Shown in pieces: positions 47,880-57,694 of a stretch of 64,000 nucleotides of DNA. Source of the stretch: Prorocentrum cordatum. Lineage: Eukaryota; Sar; Dinophyceae; Prorocentrales; Prorocentraceae. Position numbers and translations under genes: made by a program. The notes below the pieces were generated by a model. It saw only the letters and a list, made by a program, of their open reading frames with translations, was not told the DNA's origin and searched no databases. Position 1 is the stretch's first letter, and each line of letters starts with the position of its first letter. The stretch spans positions 234,426 through 298,425 of the forward strand of contig CAUYUJ010016138.1 of NCBI GenBank assembly GCA_963575745.1, read 5' to 3'.

Positions 47880-50458
47880 ATGGCGAGGTCTCGCAGCCAC
47901 AGGCGGGGGGCGCCGCGCATTTTGTCTTCACAGACTGCCAGGGATGCGGGCTCCGAGCTACTACGAAAGCTACTTGAACTCTACGCCTCGTGCAAACTTA
48001 CGGCTCTCGACTTTTCCGTAATTTGTCATCTAGCCGACGTTGCTGGCGTCCCAGGGGCCAACTTCGCTCTTTACGGACTTGCTCCAGGGAAACAATCAGG
48101 CAAATACCAGGACCATTTATCGAAAGTACTACCAGCCCCCAGTGGCATGACGACGGTTCGCACGCCAGTCAACCTACATCGCAGACCTCGGCGGACGATA
48201 CGCGATGTTCCTGTGCGCTGTGTTTTCGAAGGGATCGAGGAGGAAGTCTCCGAAGACCCGCACACCTTCAGGATTCTGAACGCAGCGCCTGGCGACAGAG
48301 ACCCCTGTGTTTTAGATTTTGAGTGCTACAAGAAACATTCCCGTGTCATAGAGGCCCTTGCGAACGGAGACCGCCTTCCAGTGCCTCTCGCATTTTACCT
48401 CGATGGAGTGACTTATAGAAAATCTGCGTCTGGGAGGAATCATTCAAGCTTGGGCATGTGGGCCATAAATTTGATCACGGGAAAGAGGCACTTTAGGTCA
48501 ATCACTAGGTCCAGCGATAGCTGCCAGTGCGGGTGCAAAGGATGGTGCACGCTGTTTCCGCATCTCCAGACCGCGGCATGGCAGTTCGAAGCAATGTCAT
48601 TAGGGCGCAGGCCAGCTACTCAATCGGATGGCAGGCCGTGGGGTGCCGATCACGAGCTCGCTCGCCCGAAAGCCTTTTCGTATACAGGAGCACTGTTGTG
48701 GATCAAAGGAGACTGGAGTGAACATGCCAAGTCCCTTGGTTTAGCCCCATGGTCGGCAGTGTTTAATGCGTGCCAGTTCTGTGAGGCAAGCCAGGACGAG
48801 ATGCACTGCATGTATGGTGCGTGCGTCCCCAACGAACCACTGCCATTCAGGATAAGAAGAGAAGCAGATTATTTCGATGAGTGCGCAAGGTGTGAGGTGC
48901 GTGTCCACATCAGAACAGAACAGCACAGAGCAGATCTGCTGAAATCAATTCGTTTTGAAAAAGGCAAGGGCATCAACGGCCGAATTATCGTGACAGACAT
49001 CATCATAAACGGAGTTGCCTTGAAAAAGCGTGATCGCTTAGAGCCGTCAGTTCACTTGTGGGACACGTTTAATCTTGAGAAGCAGACGTTGCCATTCGAG
49101 ATTGTATTTTGGCGTCCTTCCATGAGCAGTGACAACAAAGTCATGGATGCAATGCGGCATCGTTGCCCGTTGTTTTCGCGAGCTCTAGGGACGTCGCCGA
49201 CGGCAAGCCTCGCCATAGACTCTTTGCATTGCCTGTATTACGGGCCAATCATGAGGTGGGTGAGCGCAGCTATATGGAGGTAGATCCTTGTGAATCCGTT
49301 CGGCTTTAGTGGGGGGCTTGAGGAAGTTTTGGACCTTGGTTGCAAGCGGGTTTTAGCCGACCTACTTGTTTGGCAAGACCAACACGACGTGCCCCACCAG
49401 ATCAGGCTCACAACGCTCAACCTCAAGATGCTAGGGAAGCGTAAAGGTTTCACATTGCAGGACAGCGCTTTTTTCTTTGTGCCAACATATGCACGATCAC
49501 CGCACTGGGGTACACGGGGAGGGGTCAAGGTAGCCAGGGCGCACGATGAGTTAGTAGGGGTGCAATGATGTTTGCGTTTGTAACATGGCCGCGCCAGCAT
49601 TCCAGAAATGATAGTGCGTCAGGGGGGAGGGGGCGCTCGATTGATGTCTTTCCAGCGGTGGCCCACAAACCTTCCCCATAACACAGGAGATATTGTATAA
49701 ATTGCCATCGGCAGCCGAATCACAGCGGTGGGCACATGAGTTTGAAGGCGGCGGAGGTTGGCTACATGTTGCCATGTGCAGTGCACGCCCTGAACGTGAA
49801 TGGAGGCAGCGCTGTTTTCGGGCCCGCTCTACTGCACGGAGGGGAATCGTTGCTGCGGTTCTTGGACACTGCGCGCTTGCATCCCGTTCTTTTGCCAGGG
49901 CCAGCACGAGTGGAGCTCATGACGTGCACGTTGGTCCACCTCAGGAGTTGCCTCGTGTGCGGCGTCGCCTTCACTCCGAAGCACCATCTTGTCCTCCACT
50001 TGGTGGACAGGTACCATGGCACGTGTGTGAAACAGCTTTAAGCGTTCGGTGCTTGAAAAATGCAAGTTCAGAAGGGTAGCTAATGAACGATGAAAGTTCA
50101 ACATCCAAACATTCTCGGAAAACAGCGTGTACGCACCCCCCAATAACAAAACAGCATGTTCCAAATAATGTAAACAAGAACATACGTAACAACATACGGA
50201 ATCGGAGTGAGGTGGCCGAACGGTTTCAACAATAAATGAAACAAACAAGCTCCCCGTGACAGGGTTGGGCCCCATGGGAGCCCGAAGCAGTACAACTGCT
50301 TCATCGACGAGACCCTCAATGCACTTCTACGGGACGTCATGGTATTCGCTCATCCATCCAGATTCGAGGTTCGGGTGTTCAGCCTTTTTGATCTACAGGA
50401 GCGCCTCGGTATTTGCAAGTATCTTGTCTCCAAGCAATGGCTCGTGCTGCTGTCCTGA
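47880..50458 (+). pseudogene. Cys-rich transposase-like dinoflagellate family protein (one in-frame TAG)
   Basis: Exon 1 (47880 to about 49460) has LPVPLAFYLDGVTYRKSASG, G-M-W-A-I-N-L-I-T-G-K-R-H-F, C-Q-C-G-C-K-G-W-C-T-L-F-P, a C-Q-F-C and C-A-R-C-E-V-R-V region, then L-A-I-D-S-L-H-C-L-Y-Y-G. TAG 49281-49283 interrupts and the frame then continues. A GA-AG intron (49461-49747) and a GT-AG intron (50011-50262) join in frame to exons with K-A-A-E-V-G-Y-M-L-P, P-K-H-H-L-V-L-H-L and Y-N-C-F-I-D-E-T-L-N-A. These motifs, in this order, are those of a large family in dinoflagellates that I suspect is transposon-derived. I cannot assign a superfamily. The last 22 bp overlap the next gene. Confidence 0.6.
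50011..50262 (+). other. Intron (GT-AG) with GACAGG direct repeat
   Basis: The donor GTACCATGG follows GTGGACAG and the acceptor GTGACAG precedes GGTTGGG. GACAGG is present at both junctions. The join H-L-V-D-R / V-G-P-H-G-S-P-K is in phase 2 and restores the family motif. Confidence 0.7.
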
Positions 50459-51947
50459 TCGCTGTGATCATATTCGCTCCGACGCCTGTCTCGGCCAGTT
50501 TGCCGCAGCATCGGAAAGGCATGGCTTGGGCAACGGCAAAGGCCGCGGATATGACTGCCCGCGGGATCAAATACTCGTTTGAGAATGGCAATGGCCAAGC
50601 GTTTCTTTCTGCGGTTGTGGACGAAATCATTGGCATGGGTGACGTGCCGAGGGACACAGCCTTTGTTGAATTATTCGCAGGCGCAGGTGGAGCAGCCAGG
50701 CGCGTGGCACAGCTTGGATTCAATGCCTACACCTTCGAAAGGGAGAATTCGCCGACCGGAGATTTGTGCTCTCTGGTGGCCAGGAATTCAAACCGTGTGA
50801 TTGATGTAGCTTTGGTGCTCGTGTTGGTTTGAGTGTTGTGTCGTGGTTCTGCTGGGGGCATTTTGATCTTGGGGTGTCTTGAGTGCTCCTGCAGGTGGGG
50901 ATTCTCTACGCGATGTACCTCATCGCGACCGTCGCAGAAGGGGGGTCGGTGCATTTCGCGCCGCAGTGCTCGACGTGGTGGAGGGGGGCAAGTTTTCACA
51001 CCAAGCGCAGTACTGCTGACCCCACTGGCGACGACAGCCGCCGTGATGTTCGGGGGGCCAATTTTATTGCTGCAGCGGTGTCGCACTGGGGAAATACAGA
51101 AATCATCCTCCTCATCCCCCCTCCTCCGTCCCTCCTCCTCTTGCTCCTCCTCCGCTCCCTTGTGTTCGTGCTCCTCCTCCTCGTCCTGCTCCTTCTCCTC
51201 GTCCTCCTCGCGCGCCCCATCCCCCTCTTCTCCAGCTGCCACATGCCCCTATATACCCCTTTCCTCTCAACTCCTGCCCACAATGCTCGCTTTCCCATGG
51301 CCACGAACGAAATCCCAGAGCAATTCGGGCTCACTGGGGGCTCACTGGGGCTCACTGTTTTCGGTGAGCCGTCGATGAGCCCTCGGGGGCTCAGACGGTT
51401 TAGCGAAATCTGGATGGTTTCTGGACGCCTGGACGCCGAAGAACCTAGCCGGTCATTTGGCCACTTCCCACCCCCTAAAAAACCACGCAGGTCCTACATG
51501 CTATTCTACGCGAGCATGAGGTCCGTGTACACAACGGTGGAGCAGCCGCAGGGCAGCCTATTCTATCACATGTCGAACATAAAAGCTGCGAGCAAAACGA
51601 TCGGAGCCTCTACCTGCAGTATATGGTTGGGAGGATGGGGGCACTCGACTCCAAAACCAACTGCGTGGCAGACTACGTTTCCTAGCTGGGCAGTAGGGCA
51701 ACTGGTCAAAAGCAAGTCTGACGCATCGACGGCAGCAAGCAAAACTCTTACTTTCGAGCAGCAGCGGCAGAACGCTGATTCGGGCACTGGCTGGAGGACA
51801 ACCCATTGGACCACAGGGGACAAAGAGAAGCAGAAGGAGAGCCAGGTCCACCCGTCCGCCTTTACTGACAAGCTTGGTGATATAGTGACGGAACTTCTCA
51901 CGCACCAATCTCGTTTGCATTGCATGTGCAACCCTTATAAGATTTGA
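50437..51947 (+). CDS. Stand-alone methyltransferase-like gene (C5-type motif I)
   Basis: The ATG at 50437 gives a hydrophobic, signal-peptide-like start (A-V-L-I-A-V-I-I-F-A). F-V-E-L-F-A-G-A-G-G-A-A-R-R-V follows, close to motif I (F-A-G-x-G-G) of cytosine-C5 methyltransferases. Intron 1 (50776-50894) joins in phase 0 to Y-A-M-Y-L-I-A-T-V-A-E-G-G-S-V-H-F-A-P-Q-C-S-T-W-W (split here: HFAPQCSTWW is like a P-C loop), then H-T-K-R-S and R-G-A-N-F-I. A TCC-rich intron (about 51083-51490) leads to T-T-V-E-Q-P-Q-G-S-L-F and a charged C-terminus ending at TGA 51945-51947. The motif order matches a dinoflagellate-expanded family. DNA methylation activity is not shown by the sequence. The true start is uncertain because it overlaps the preceding gene. 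Confidence 0.65.
50776..50894 (+). other. Intron (GT-AG) with GGTGG direct repeat
   Basis: The donor GTGGCCAGG follows CTCTCTG and the acceptor CTCCTGCAG precedes GTGGGGATT. GGTGG spans both junctions. The join L-C-S-L / V-G-I-L-Y is in phase 0. Confidence 0.75.
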
Positions 51948-53250
51948 AGCCGCGCATTTCAAAGCGCGCGAAGCGCTAGCTGTCGGCAATCAGCCAGCCA
52001 AGAGACGAGAGACGACGAGACGACAGAACGACGAGAGACGACCAGACGACAGGAGGGGACAACGACGACCCGACGACGACGACGACGAGAGACTGCATCT
52101 GGATTACGCTGAGTTGCCAGACATGTTCACTGCTCGACTGCATGCTTTTACAGCTCACTGTTACTTTTCCGCATCGGCTGTGTGCAAATACGGCCGACAT
52201 GCAAGTAGGCCTGGCTCAAGGCCTGGCTAAGGTTGAAGAAAGCTGAAGAACTCGAGGAGGATGAGGAATATAGGGCGAGGATGAGGAGCAGGAGGAGGAG
52301 GAATATGATAAGGAGGAGGAGGAGGAGGAGGAGGCACAAACAGTCAACATTTTATCGGGCATACTGGCCAGCCTATGGTGCATTGAAAGATTTGGTCAGC
52401 CTCCTGATGGGGCCAAGGCCCCCTTGCATCCTCGTTGGGTGATGTGCCTGCAACGCCCCCGCCGCCCCCCCAACTTCCCCCCCTAAACTAAATCCTTGGC
52501 GCCATGGCAATTGGATGGCCCGTCCTATCGAAAAGGGCCTGGCTAGGTTCCCAACGTGCAGTCTCCTTCTCTCGACTTTAACCCCAAAGTGTTCCGCAGC
52601 CTTGGCTCGATAGCGCACCCCTTTCCACATTTGCTCTCTCGCGCCAGAACGGCGCTATGTGGCCAGAGGTTTCCGATATACGGTACCGAACACCAATAGG
52701 ACGCTTGATGGTTGCAAATCAACGACTGCGTTCTGCACAGCCGACACTTCATAGGATCGAGGCACCGCTCAAAGAACAGGTCGGCAACATCGAAAACAAT
52801 TACAGGCTGTGACCATCGCCATCCAGAGAGTGGGCGATGCAGGCCCACTTGAGCTGCATGAATCGCTTCAGCGCCAGGAGTTGTTGGGTCGATTGACAGA
52901 TTCGAAATGCGTTCTCGAAAACGTTCTGTATGGGCTCCGCTACGCACTGAGCAATGTTAGGTTGCGAAACAGATCGCTCCTTACACCATTCCCTGATGAA
53001 CAGGACCTCACTCAGACTGATTGGGCGCAGTCAGACGCGTCGGCAAACAAGCCTGCGCAGCAGCGGCAGTGATTTGAAGATCTGGAGATCTTGGCGCGTT
53101 CGCCGTTGCAGTTGCTGGTGCCTGTGTTATTTTTGGGCAGGAGAGCACGCGCGCTTGCCTTCTCCATGTTGCTCTGCCTTTCGGCAGGGGCAGCCCGCCT
53201 GCTCACGTCGGCAGCCGCGTGTGCACTGGAGCACACTGGTGCGATGCGAC
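51948..53250. other. GACGA array and unassigned sequence
   Basis: A GACGA/GAGAC short tandem array lies at about 52000-52095 and a GGA tract at 52250-52333. Sequence 52540-53060 is less repetitive and open on both strands (minus 52947-52543, with several cysteines). It may hold a decayed exon, but no family was recognised. Confidence 0.45.
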
Positions 53251-53252
53251 AC

Positions 53253-53440
53253 GGAGGGTGAGGAGGAGGAGGAGGAGGAGGAGGGGGAGGAGGAGGAGGA
53301 GGGAGAGGAGGAGGAGGAGGAGGAAGAAGAAGAGGAGGGGGAAGGAGGATGATAATTAGAAGGAGGAGGGCGGGAAAGTGGAGGAGGAGGAGGAAGAGGA
53401 GAAGGAGGTGGAGGGGGAAAATGAGGAGGAGGAGCAGCAG
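53253..53440. repeat. GGA microsatellite
   Basis: GGA tracts with AAGAAG and GATGAT interruptions. A GGGAAACCTCT short tandem repeat (about 53595-53680) follows in otherwise unassigned sequence up to 53856. Confidence 0.9.
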
Positions 53441-53856
53441 CAGCTTCCGCACTGGCGGCGGCAGCAACATTAGCAGACTGAGTCGGAGGCGGTCGGGGGG
53501 CGTTTACCCCCCTTGCGTTGGGCTTAGGAGCTGCCCACACCCCTGACCTTAAATGAAAAACCGATCTGGCGACGGGGCCTCTGGGGAAGCTTGCGGGGAG
53601 ATTCTCTGGGAAACCTCTTAGGGAAACCCCTGGGAAACCCTTGGGAAACCTCTGGGAAACCTCTGGGGGTCGGGGGGCGAGGAAGGGGGGGGGAGGGGTG
53701 GGGGCACGCGGAGGAGGAGGAGGGATGTTTCCTGTGCCCCTGGAGGCACCACAGCTGCTCCTTTGCGGTAGAAGAGCGCGCGCCCCCCGTTTCGGGCGGC
53801 GCGCGAAGAGAAAAAAAACACACATCCCTCAGGCTCTCTGGCCTCTCGAGGCCTGC

Positions 53857-55098
53857 TCAGCGACGAAACGATGAATCGACGCCGCGAACTTCCAACAAAC
53901 TCGGACTCGAACTGCTCCTCAAATTGCGCAATCCCAACGTCGCCGAGCCCTGCGGGCACGCCTGCGACGGCGCCCCAGGCTCGCACAGGGCCCGAATCTG
54001 ATCGGTCAGCGCGTCGATCTTCTGCTCCAGCATCGGCACCTTCGTATCGATGCTGCGCTTCACCTCGTCGATCTTGGCCTCGAGCGTCGGCAGCTTGCAC
54101 TCGAAGCTCTTCCTCGCCCCGTCGATCTTCGTCTCCAGCATCGGCACCTTAGTATCGAAGCTGCTCCTCACCTCGCTCTTCACCTCGTCGATCTTGGCCT
54201 CCAGCGTCGGCACCTGGCTTTCGAAGCTCGCCTTCACCTCGGCCATTTGCGCCGTCAGAGTTGGTACCTGGCTTTCGAAGCACGTCTTCACCTCGTCGAT
54301 CTTGCCCTCCATGTCCTTCTTGGACTCCTTCATACTCTTAATGGTCTGCTCCGACTGCTTCGACCGCTTCTCGACGATGTTTTTCACCTCTCCGATCTTG
54401 GCCTCGAGCGTCTGCAACGTAGACTCGAAGCTCTGCTTCACCTCGTCGATCTTGGCCTCCACCGTCGGCCCCTTCTGGTCGGCCGCCGAGCCATCGATCT
54501 TCTCGATGAGCTTCGTCGCCTTGTCCATGATCTGCCCCGTGGTACTCGTCAACGCGATCACCCCGTCAAGCTTCTGGTCTATGGACGGCCCGAGCTCGAT
54601 CTGAGACGAGTTCGAGTTGCTGTCCATCTTGAAACTCTCCACGAGCGTCACCTCCGCCTCGCCCGCCCCCTGCTGCCTCGCGGCAGCCGCGGCCGCGGCC
54701 CACCGAGTGCCCGACGGGACTTCCTCAGCCGCCGCCGCCGCTTGAGCTCCTCGACGGTCGCCGCCCCCCTGCGGCTCGAGCATGGGCGCGGTGCCGACGG
54801 CCCCGCGACCTGGATACACGAAATTGTTGTTGTGGCGGACGCTGGACTCCACCGCGTTCATGAGCTTGCCAGGCCCATGCTTTTTGCCATAGCCGAAACA
54901 ATAATACCAAACTTTCTGAGCGTGTTTCTCTGACTGGGCGTGCGACTCGCACATCTCCTTGCCACCGCACGCGTAGCGCTTCCATATTCCCTCATCATCG
55001 TCGTCCCTGTACACCCACGGTGATGCAATTCGCTGAGTTCCTCCGCCCTTCGTCCAAATCGCCGCCGACTCTGGACAGTTCTTTGGCGACCTCGTCAT
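53857..55098 (-). CDS. Coiled-coil repeat protein with N-terminal Cys/His region
   Basis: ATG at 55098 in GCCACCATG context starts a 413-residue, apparently intronless gene on the minus strand. It is 114 bp downstream of a relict spliced leader that supports strand and transcription. Residues 1-75 contain a Cys/His/Trp-rich region (WKRYACGGKEMCESHAQSEK, VWYYCFGYGKKHGPGK) that could bind metal. An Ala-rich linker follows. From about residue 185 to 375 an E-A-K-I-D-E-V-K unit recurs every 18-25 residues with V-P-[TM]-L-E and S-F-E-S elements, a long coiled coil built by duplication. The tail is Ser/Leu-rich. A structural or scaffold role is inference. The family was not recognised. Confidence 0.75.
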   Translation of the reverse strand: MTRSPKNCPESAAIWTKGGGTQRIASPWVYRDDDDEGIWKRYACGGKEMCESHAQSEKHAQKVWYYCFGYGKKHGPGKLMNAVESSVRHNNNFVYPGRGAVGTAPMLEPQGGGDRRGAQAAAAAEEVPSGTRWAAAAAAARQQGAGEAEVTLVESFKMDSNSNSSQIELGPSIDQKLDGVIALTSTTGQIMDKATKLIEKIDGSAADQKGPTVEAKIDEVKQSFESTLQTLEAKIGEVKNIVEKRSKQSEQTIKSMKESKKDMEGKIDEVKTCFESQVPTLTAQMAEVKASFESQVPTLEAKIDEVKSEVRSSFDTKVPMLETKIDGARKSFECKLPTLEAKIDEVKRSIDTKVPMLEQKIDALTDQIRALCEPGAPSQACPQGSATLGLRNLRSSSSPSLLEVRGVDSSFRR

Positions 55099-55211
55099 GG
55101 TGGCCGGTGGCGGGCGCCGCGCGCCGCGCGCGGGCGGCTGGCGGCGGGCGCGTCGCGCCCAGTGCCGAGCTGCGGGCCCCTCGCAGCCTCGGCGAGGAAC
55201 AGGCCTCGAGC

Positions 55212-55235
55212 CTCGAGCCAAAATATGGCTACGGA
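55212..55235 (-). other. Relict spliced leader with 2-bp insertion
   Basis: Read on the minus strand it is TCCGTAGCC, then ATATTTTGGCTCGAG. It is the leader with an extra AT inside and one change near the end. It lies upstream of the coiled-coil gene in the same orientation. Confidence 0.8.
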
Positions 55236-55627
55236 GGAGGATGCGAGGCGGAGGTGGAGGAGGGGGAACGACGCCAAGTCTGCCCCGATATGATCCGCTT
55301 TCTCTGCGGGGGGATTAAGGCGCTGGGATTGCGCTCTCGCTTCAGCGCCGCGCACATTGGTTTCATGGAGGGCGGCTTGTTTTCATAATTTGGCTCAAGC
55401 TCGCGGTTTGGCTCAAGTTTCGAACCCGAGCCTGCCGATGATGATGGCGATGATGGCGGGCGTGGTGATGATGGCAACGCTGGCGGTGACAGTGGAAGGA
55501 ATTTGCCGATGATGGTACTCACTGCAAAATTAAAGTAATCAAATTACAAAAACTTACGACATCAAAAAACAACAAAAATCATGTTCCTAATTCAACATCA
55601 TGTTCCCATAAAAAAGGAACATAAATT
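55236..55627. other. Two leader-like TTTGGCTCAAG words and a dispersed-repeat copy
   Basis: A reverse copy of the 3797-4115 repeat family lies at about 55336-55372. Plus-strand TTTGGCTCAAG, the 3' half of the spliced leader, occurs at 55389-55399 and 55407-55417. ATCATGTTCCTAA-like AT-rich repeats follow (55555-55640). No gene was recognised. Confidence 0.55.
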
Positions 55628-55900
55628 ATGTTCCTAAAAACTGTCCTTTCAGACCTCTGGGAACTAGGTGATGCAAGTGAGTCATGGCTGGCGGATCAAA
55701 TATACAGGGCTACCATCGAAGTCTCGAAGGATTTTCAGTGGGCGCTGGTTGACATGGATCACCCAAGTGATGATGCCAAACGCGCTCATCACGAAAAGGT
55801 GGACAGGTTCCGTGAGACACTCTCCCGGGGGTTCGACATCGTTAAGTCGCATCACGCGCTAGTCGAGATCGTTCACAAGGACATATATATATATAGATGA
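55628..55900 (+). CDS. Small unknown ORF, probably element-derived
   Basis: The 90-residue frame (L-S-D-L-W-E-L-G-D-A-S-E-S-W-L, FQWALVDMDHPSDDAKRAHH, RETLSRGFDIVKSHHALVE) has balanced, convincing protein composition. It runs into a short TA repeat (55883-55895) at its stop. Coding-like sequence then resumes in another frame at ATG 55897, so the TA run probably caused a frameshift. The family is unknown. Confidence 0.5.
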   Translation: MFLKTVLSDLWELGDASESWLADQIYRATIEVSKDFQWALVDMDHPSDDAKRAHHEKVDRFRETLSRGFDIVKSHHALVEIVHKDIYIYR

Positions 55901-56376
55901 ATCGGCAGGACCTGCCGAACATCACAGATGACCCACCTGCCATCGAGGCGTGCATGCAATGCGTGCTGCAGTTTCAGTCAGACGCACAATTCCGAGGTTA
56001 ACAGTTCACAGTCGACGCGCCCAGGCATTCGGCGACTGAGAAGTGGGCGCTGCACGTATGTGAAGCTGCTGTCTACGCACTACAGACGTGGGCGCAGCAC
56101 GGAGTGCCGCCGCCCCATGACTCGGACGACGAGCGTCGCCCCTCACGCGCGCCAATGGCACGAGGGGCTCGGACTCGCCAGCCCGCGGCGACTACCGCAC
56201 GGGCTGCGCGGTCAATCAGCAGAAAGCGGCCGCATAGTCCTTCGGCGTCACCACCCTCAAGGGCGACGGCGAAACAAGCGGCTGCCTTTCCGCAGAACGA
56301 GGGCGGCAGGTGCAGTGCGTCTAGCGGCGCCGCTCCACCCCCTCTGGATGCCACGGGCAAGGGCAAGGGCGGGTAA
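55897..56376 (+). pseudogene. Continuation of element ORF with in-frame TAA
   Basis: From ATG 55897 the frame reads M-N-R-Q-D-L-P-N-I-T-D-D-P-P-A-I-E-A-C and meets TAA at 55999-56001. It continues unshifted with TEKWALHVCEAAVYALQTWA, a helical segment, then Arg/Ser/Ala-rich sequence to TAA 56374-56376. Confidence 0.45.
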
Positions 56377-56437
56377 CGACCGAGAGAGCCATGGGGCGAT
56401 CGCACGGCCTCACCGCCCGCTGTCCGCCAGTGCCTGT

Positions 56438-56877
56438 ACAGGGACGTCCGCCAAACTGAGTCTGGCGGCGCGGCGTCGTCGTCCTCCCAGCAGCTTCCCG
56501 AGGAACAGCGCCGCCCCTGGGCAAGAGGGCAAAGCCGAACCCCCACTGGCAGCGCCTGGAGTGCGTGGAGGGGCACCCACAGCCAGGGCTGGAGCAAAGG
56601 TCCGGGAAAAGACCGCGGGAAGGGCGACCGCAGCAACTGGTCCGATCGCCGCGACGACGACCGGGGCCAGTGGCGCCGCGACAGGGATGGCGCTGGCAAG
56701 CAACAGACGCCTAACGCCAATGGCGTTCTGGAGGCTTTGCCGGCGCATGCGCGCCTAGCTTATCGCCAAAGACTGCGACAAGAAGCGCATATGGAAGGGC
56801 TCGAGGCTGCGGGAGCTTCGCCCCTCCATCAATACCTGCTATCACAGGCCAATGGCCGCGTGATCAATGCCACTTGA
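56438..56877 (+). CDS. Arg/Asp/Gly-rich C-terminal coding segment without its own ATG
   Basis: The frame LYRDVRQTESGG, GWSKGPGKDRGKGDRSNWSD, and RRDDDRGQWRRDRDGAGKQQ is an RD/RG-rich RNA-binding-like stretch. It is followed by a neat helical end (L-E-A-L-P-A-H-A-R-L-A-Y-R-Q-R-L and E-G-L-E-A-A-G-A-S-P-L-H) and TGA 56875-56877. It has no upstream ATG in frame, so it must continue a longer, broken ORF. It could be the Gag-like C-terminus of a second element. Confidence 0.45.
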
Positions 56878-57011
56878 CCTGCGGGCTGCTGGCGGCCGTG
56901 AGAGCCTCGTGCCCGCAAGCACTGCAATTCGACGCCGTCGGGAACGAAGAGCCCCGATGGTAGAACGTCGGCCCTGGCCGGCGCTGCGGCCGGGCCGCCG
57001 CGGGGGGAGTC

Positions 57012-57291
57012 GTTGCCGCGCGCCCCTTGCCGCCGTCGATGTACATATAACCACATGCGCAGACACGTGCTTGGCTGTCTGCAGCTACTTGTGGTTCGGA
57101 GAGGAAATAGGCCCGCGCCCGCCCCGCGCGCGCGTGCTCATGCCGTATATTTTCCTCGCCCACCGCTTAGCGGGAAACGCATATCCTTTTTACATTCCAC
57201 GATGTCCATTGACCCACGAGCATGGACCCCAACAGTGCGAATTACGTTGCTTGACGACGTTGGCCTGGTTGGGCCTAACTTGGGTAAAGAT
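57012..57291 (+). repeat. Retroelement 5' region, copy 2 (pair with 16290-16563)
   Basis: The segment shares GCCGTCGATGTACATATAACC, the CGTATATTTTCCT box and the first 30 codons from ATG 57191 with copy 1. It is cut off at 57292 by a G-run and GGA tract, just where copy 1 continues into coding. This is therefore a truncated second element start. Confidence 0.9.
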
Positions 57292-57500
57292 GGGGGGGGG
57301 GGGGGGGGGGGGGGGGCGGGGGGGGGGGGGGGGAGGGGGGGGGGGCGAGGGGGAGGAGGGGGAGGAGGAGGGGGGAAGGAGGAGGGGGGGGAGGAGGAGA
57401 GGAAGGGAGGAGGAGGAGGAGGAGGAGGAGGAGGAGGGGGAGGGGGAGGAGGAGGGGGAAGGGGGAGGAGGCGGAGGAGGAGGAGGAGAGGGAGGAGGTT
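57292..57500. repeat. Poly-G / GGA tract
   Basis: About 55 bp of nearly pure G passes into GGA/GGGA repeat. Confidence 0.97.
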
Positions 57501-57694
57501 CGAGGCGGTCGCCGTGGCCAAAGCCACGAGCCTTTGAATTACTTGCTTGGGAGGTGGCTCCGGGCTTTCTGGAATGGTGCTTGGTGGGGCTGCTACAAGA
57601 GGTCGACAACTGCTCGGGCGCCCCCCGCGATGGCGAGGTCGCGCCCCAGAGCGAGACAGCCGCATTGCCCCGAGTTGCGCGCAGAGTTTGACGA

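Noticed and set aside
55229-55522. Minus-strand frame ending near the coiled-coil gene
   Set aside because: It is made of the dispersed repeat and the leader-like words, and its composition is explained by them.
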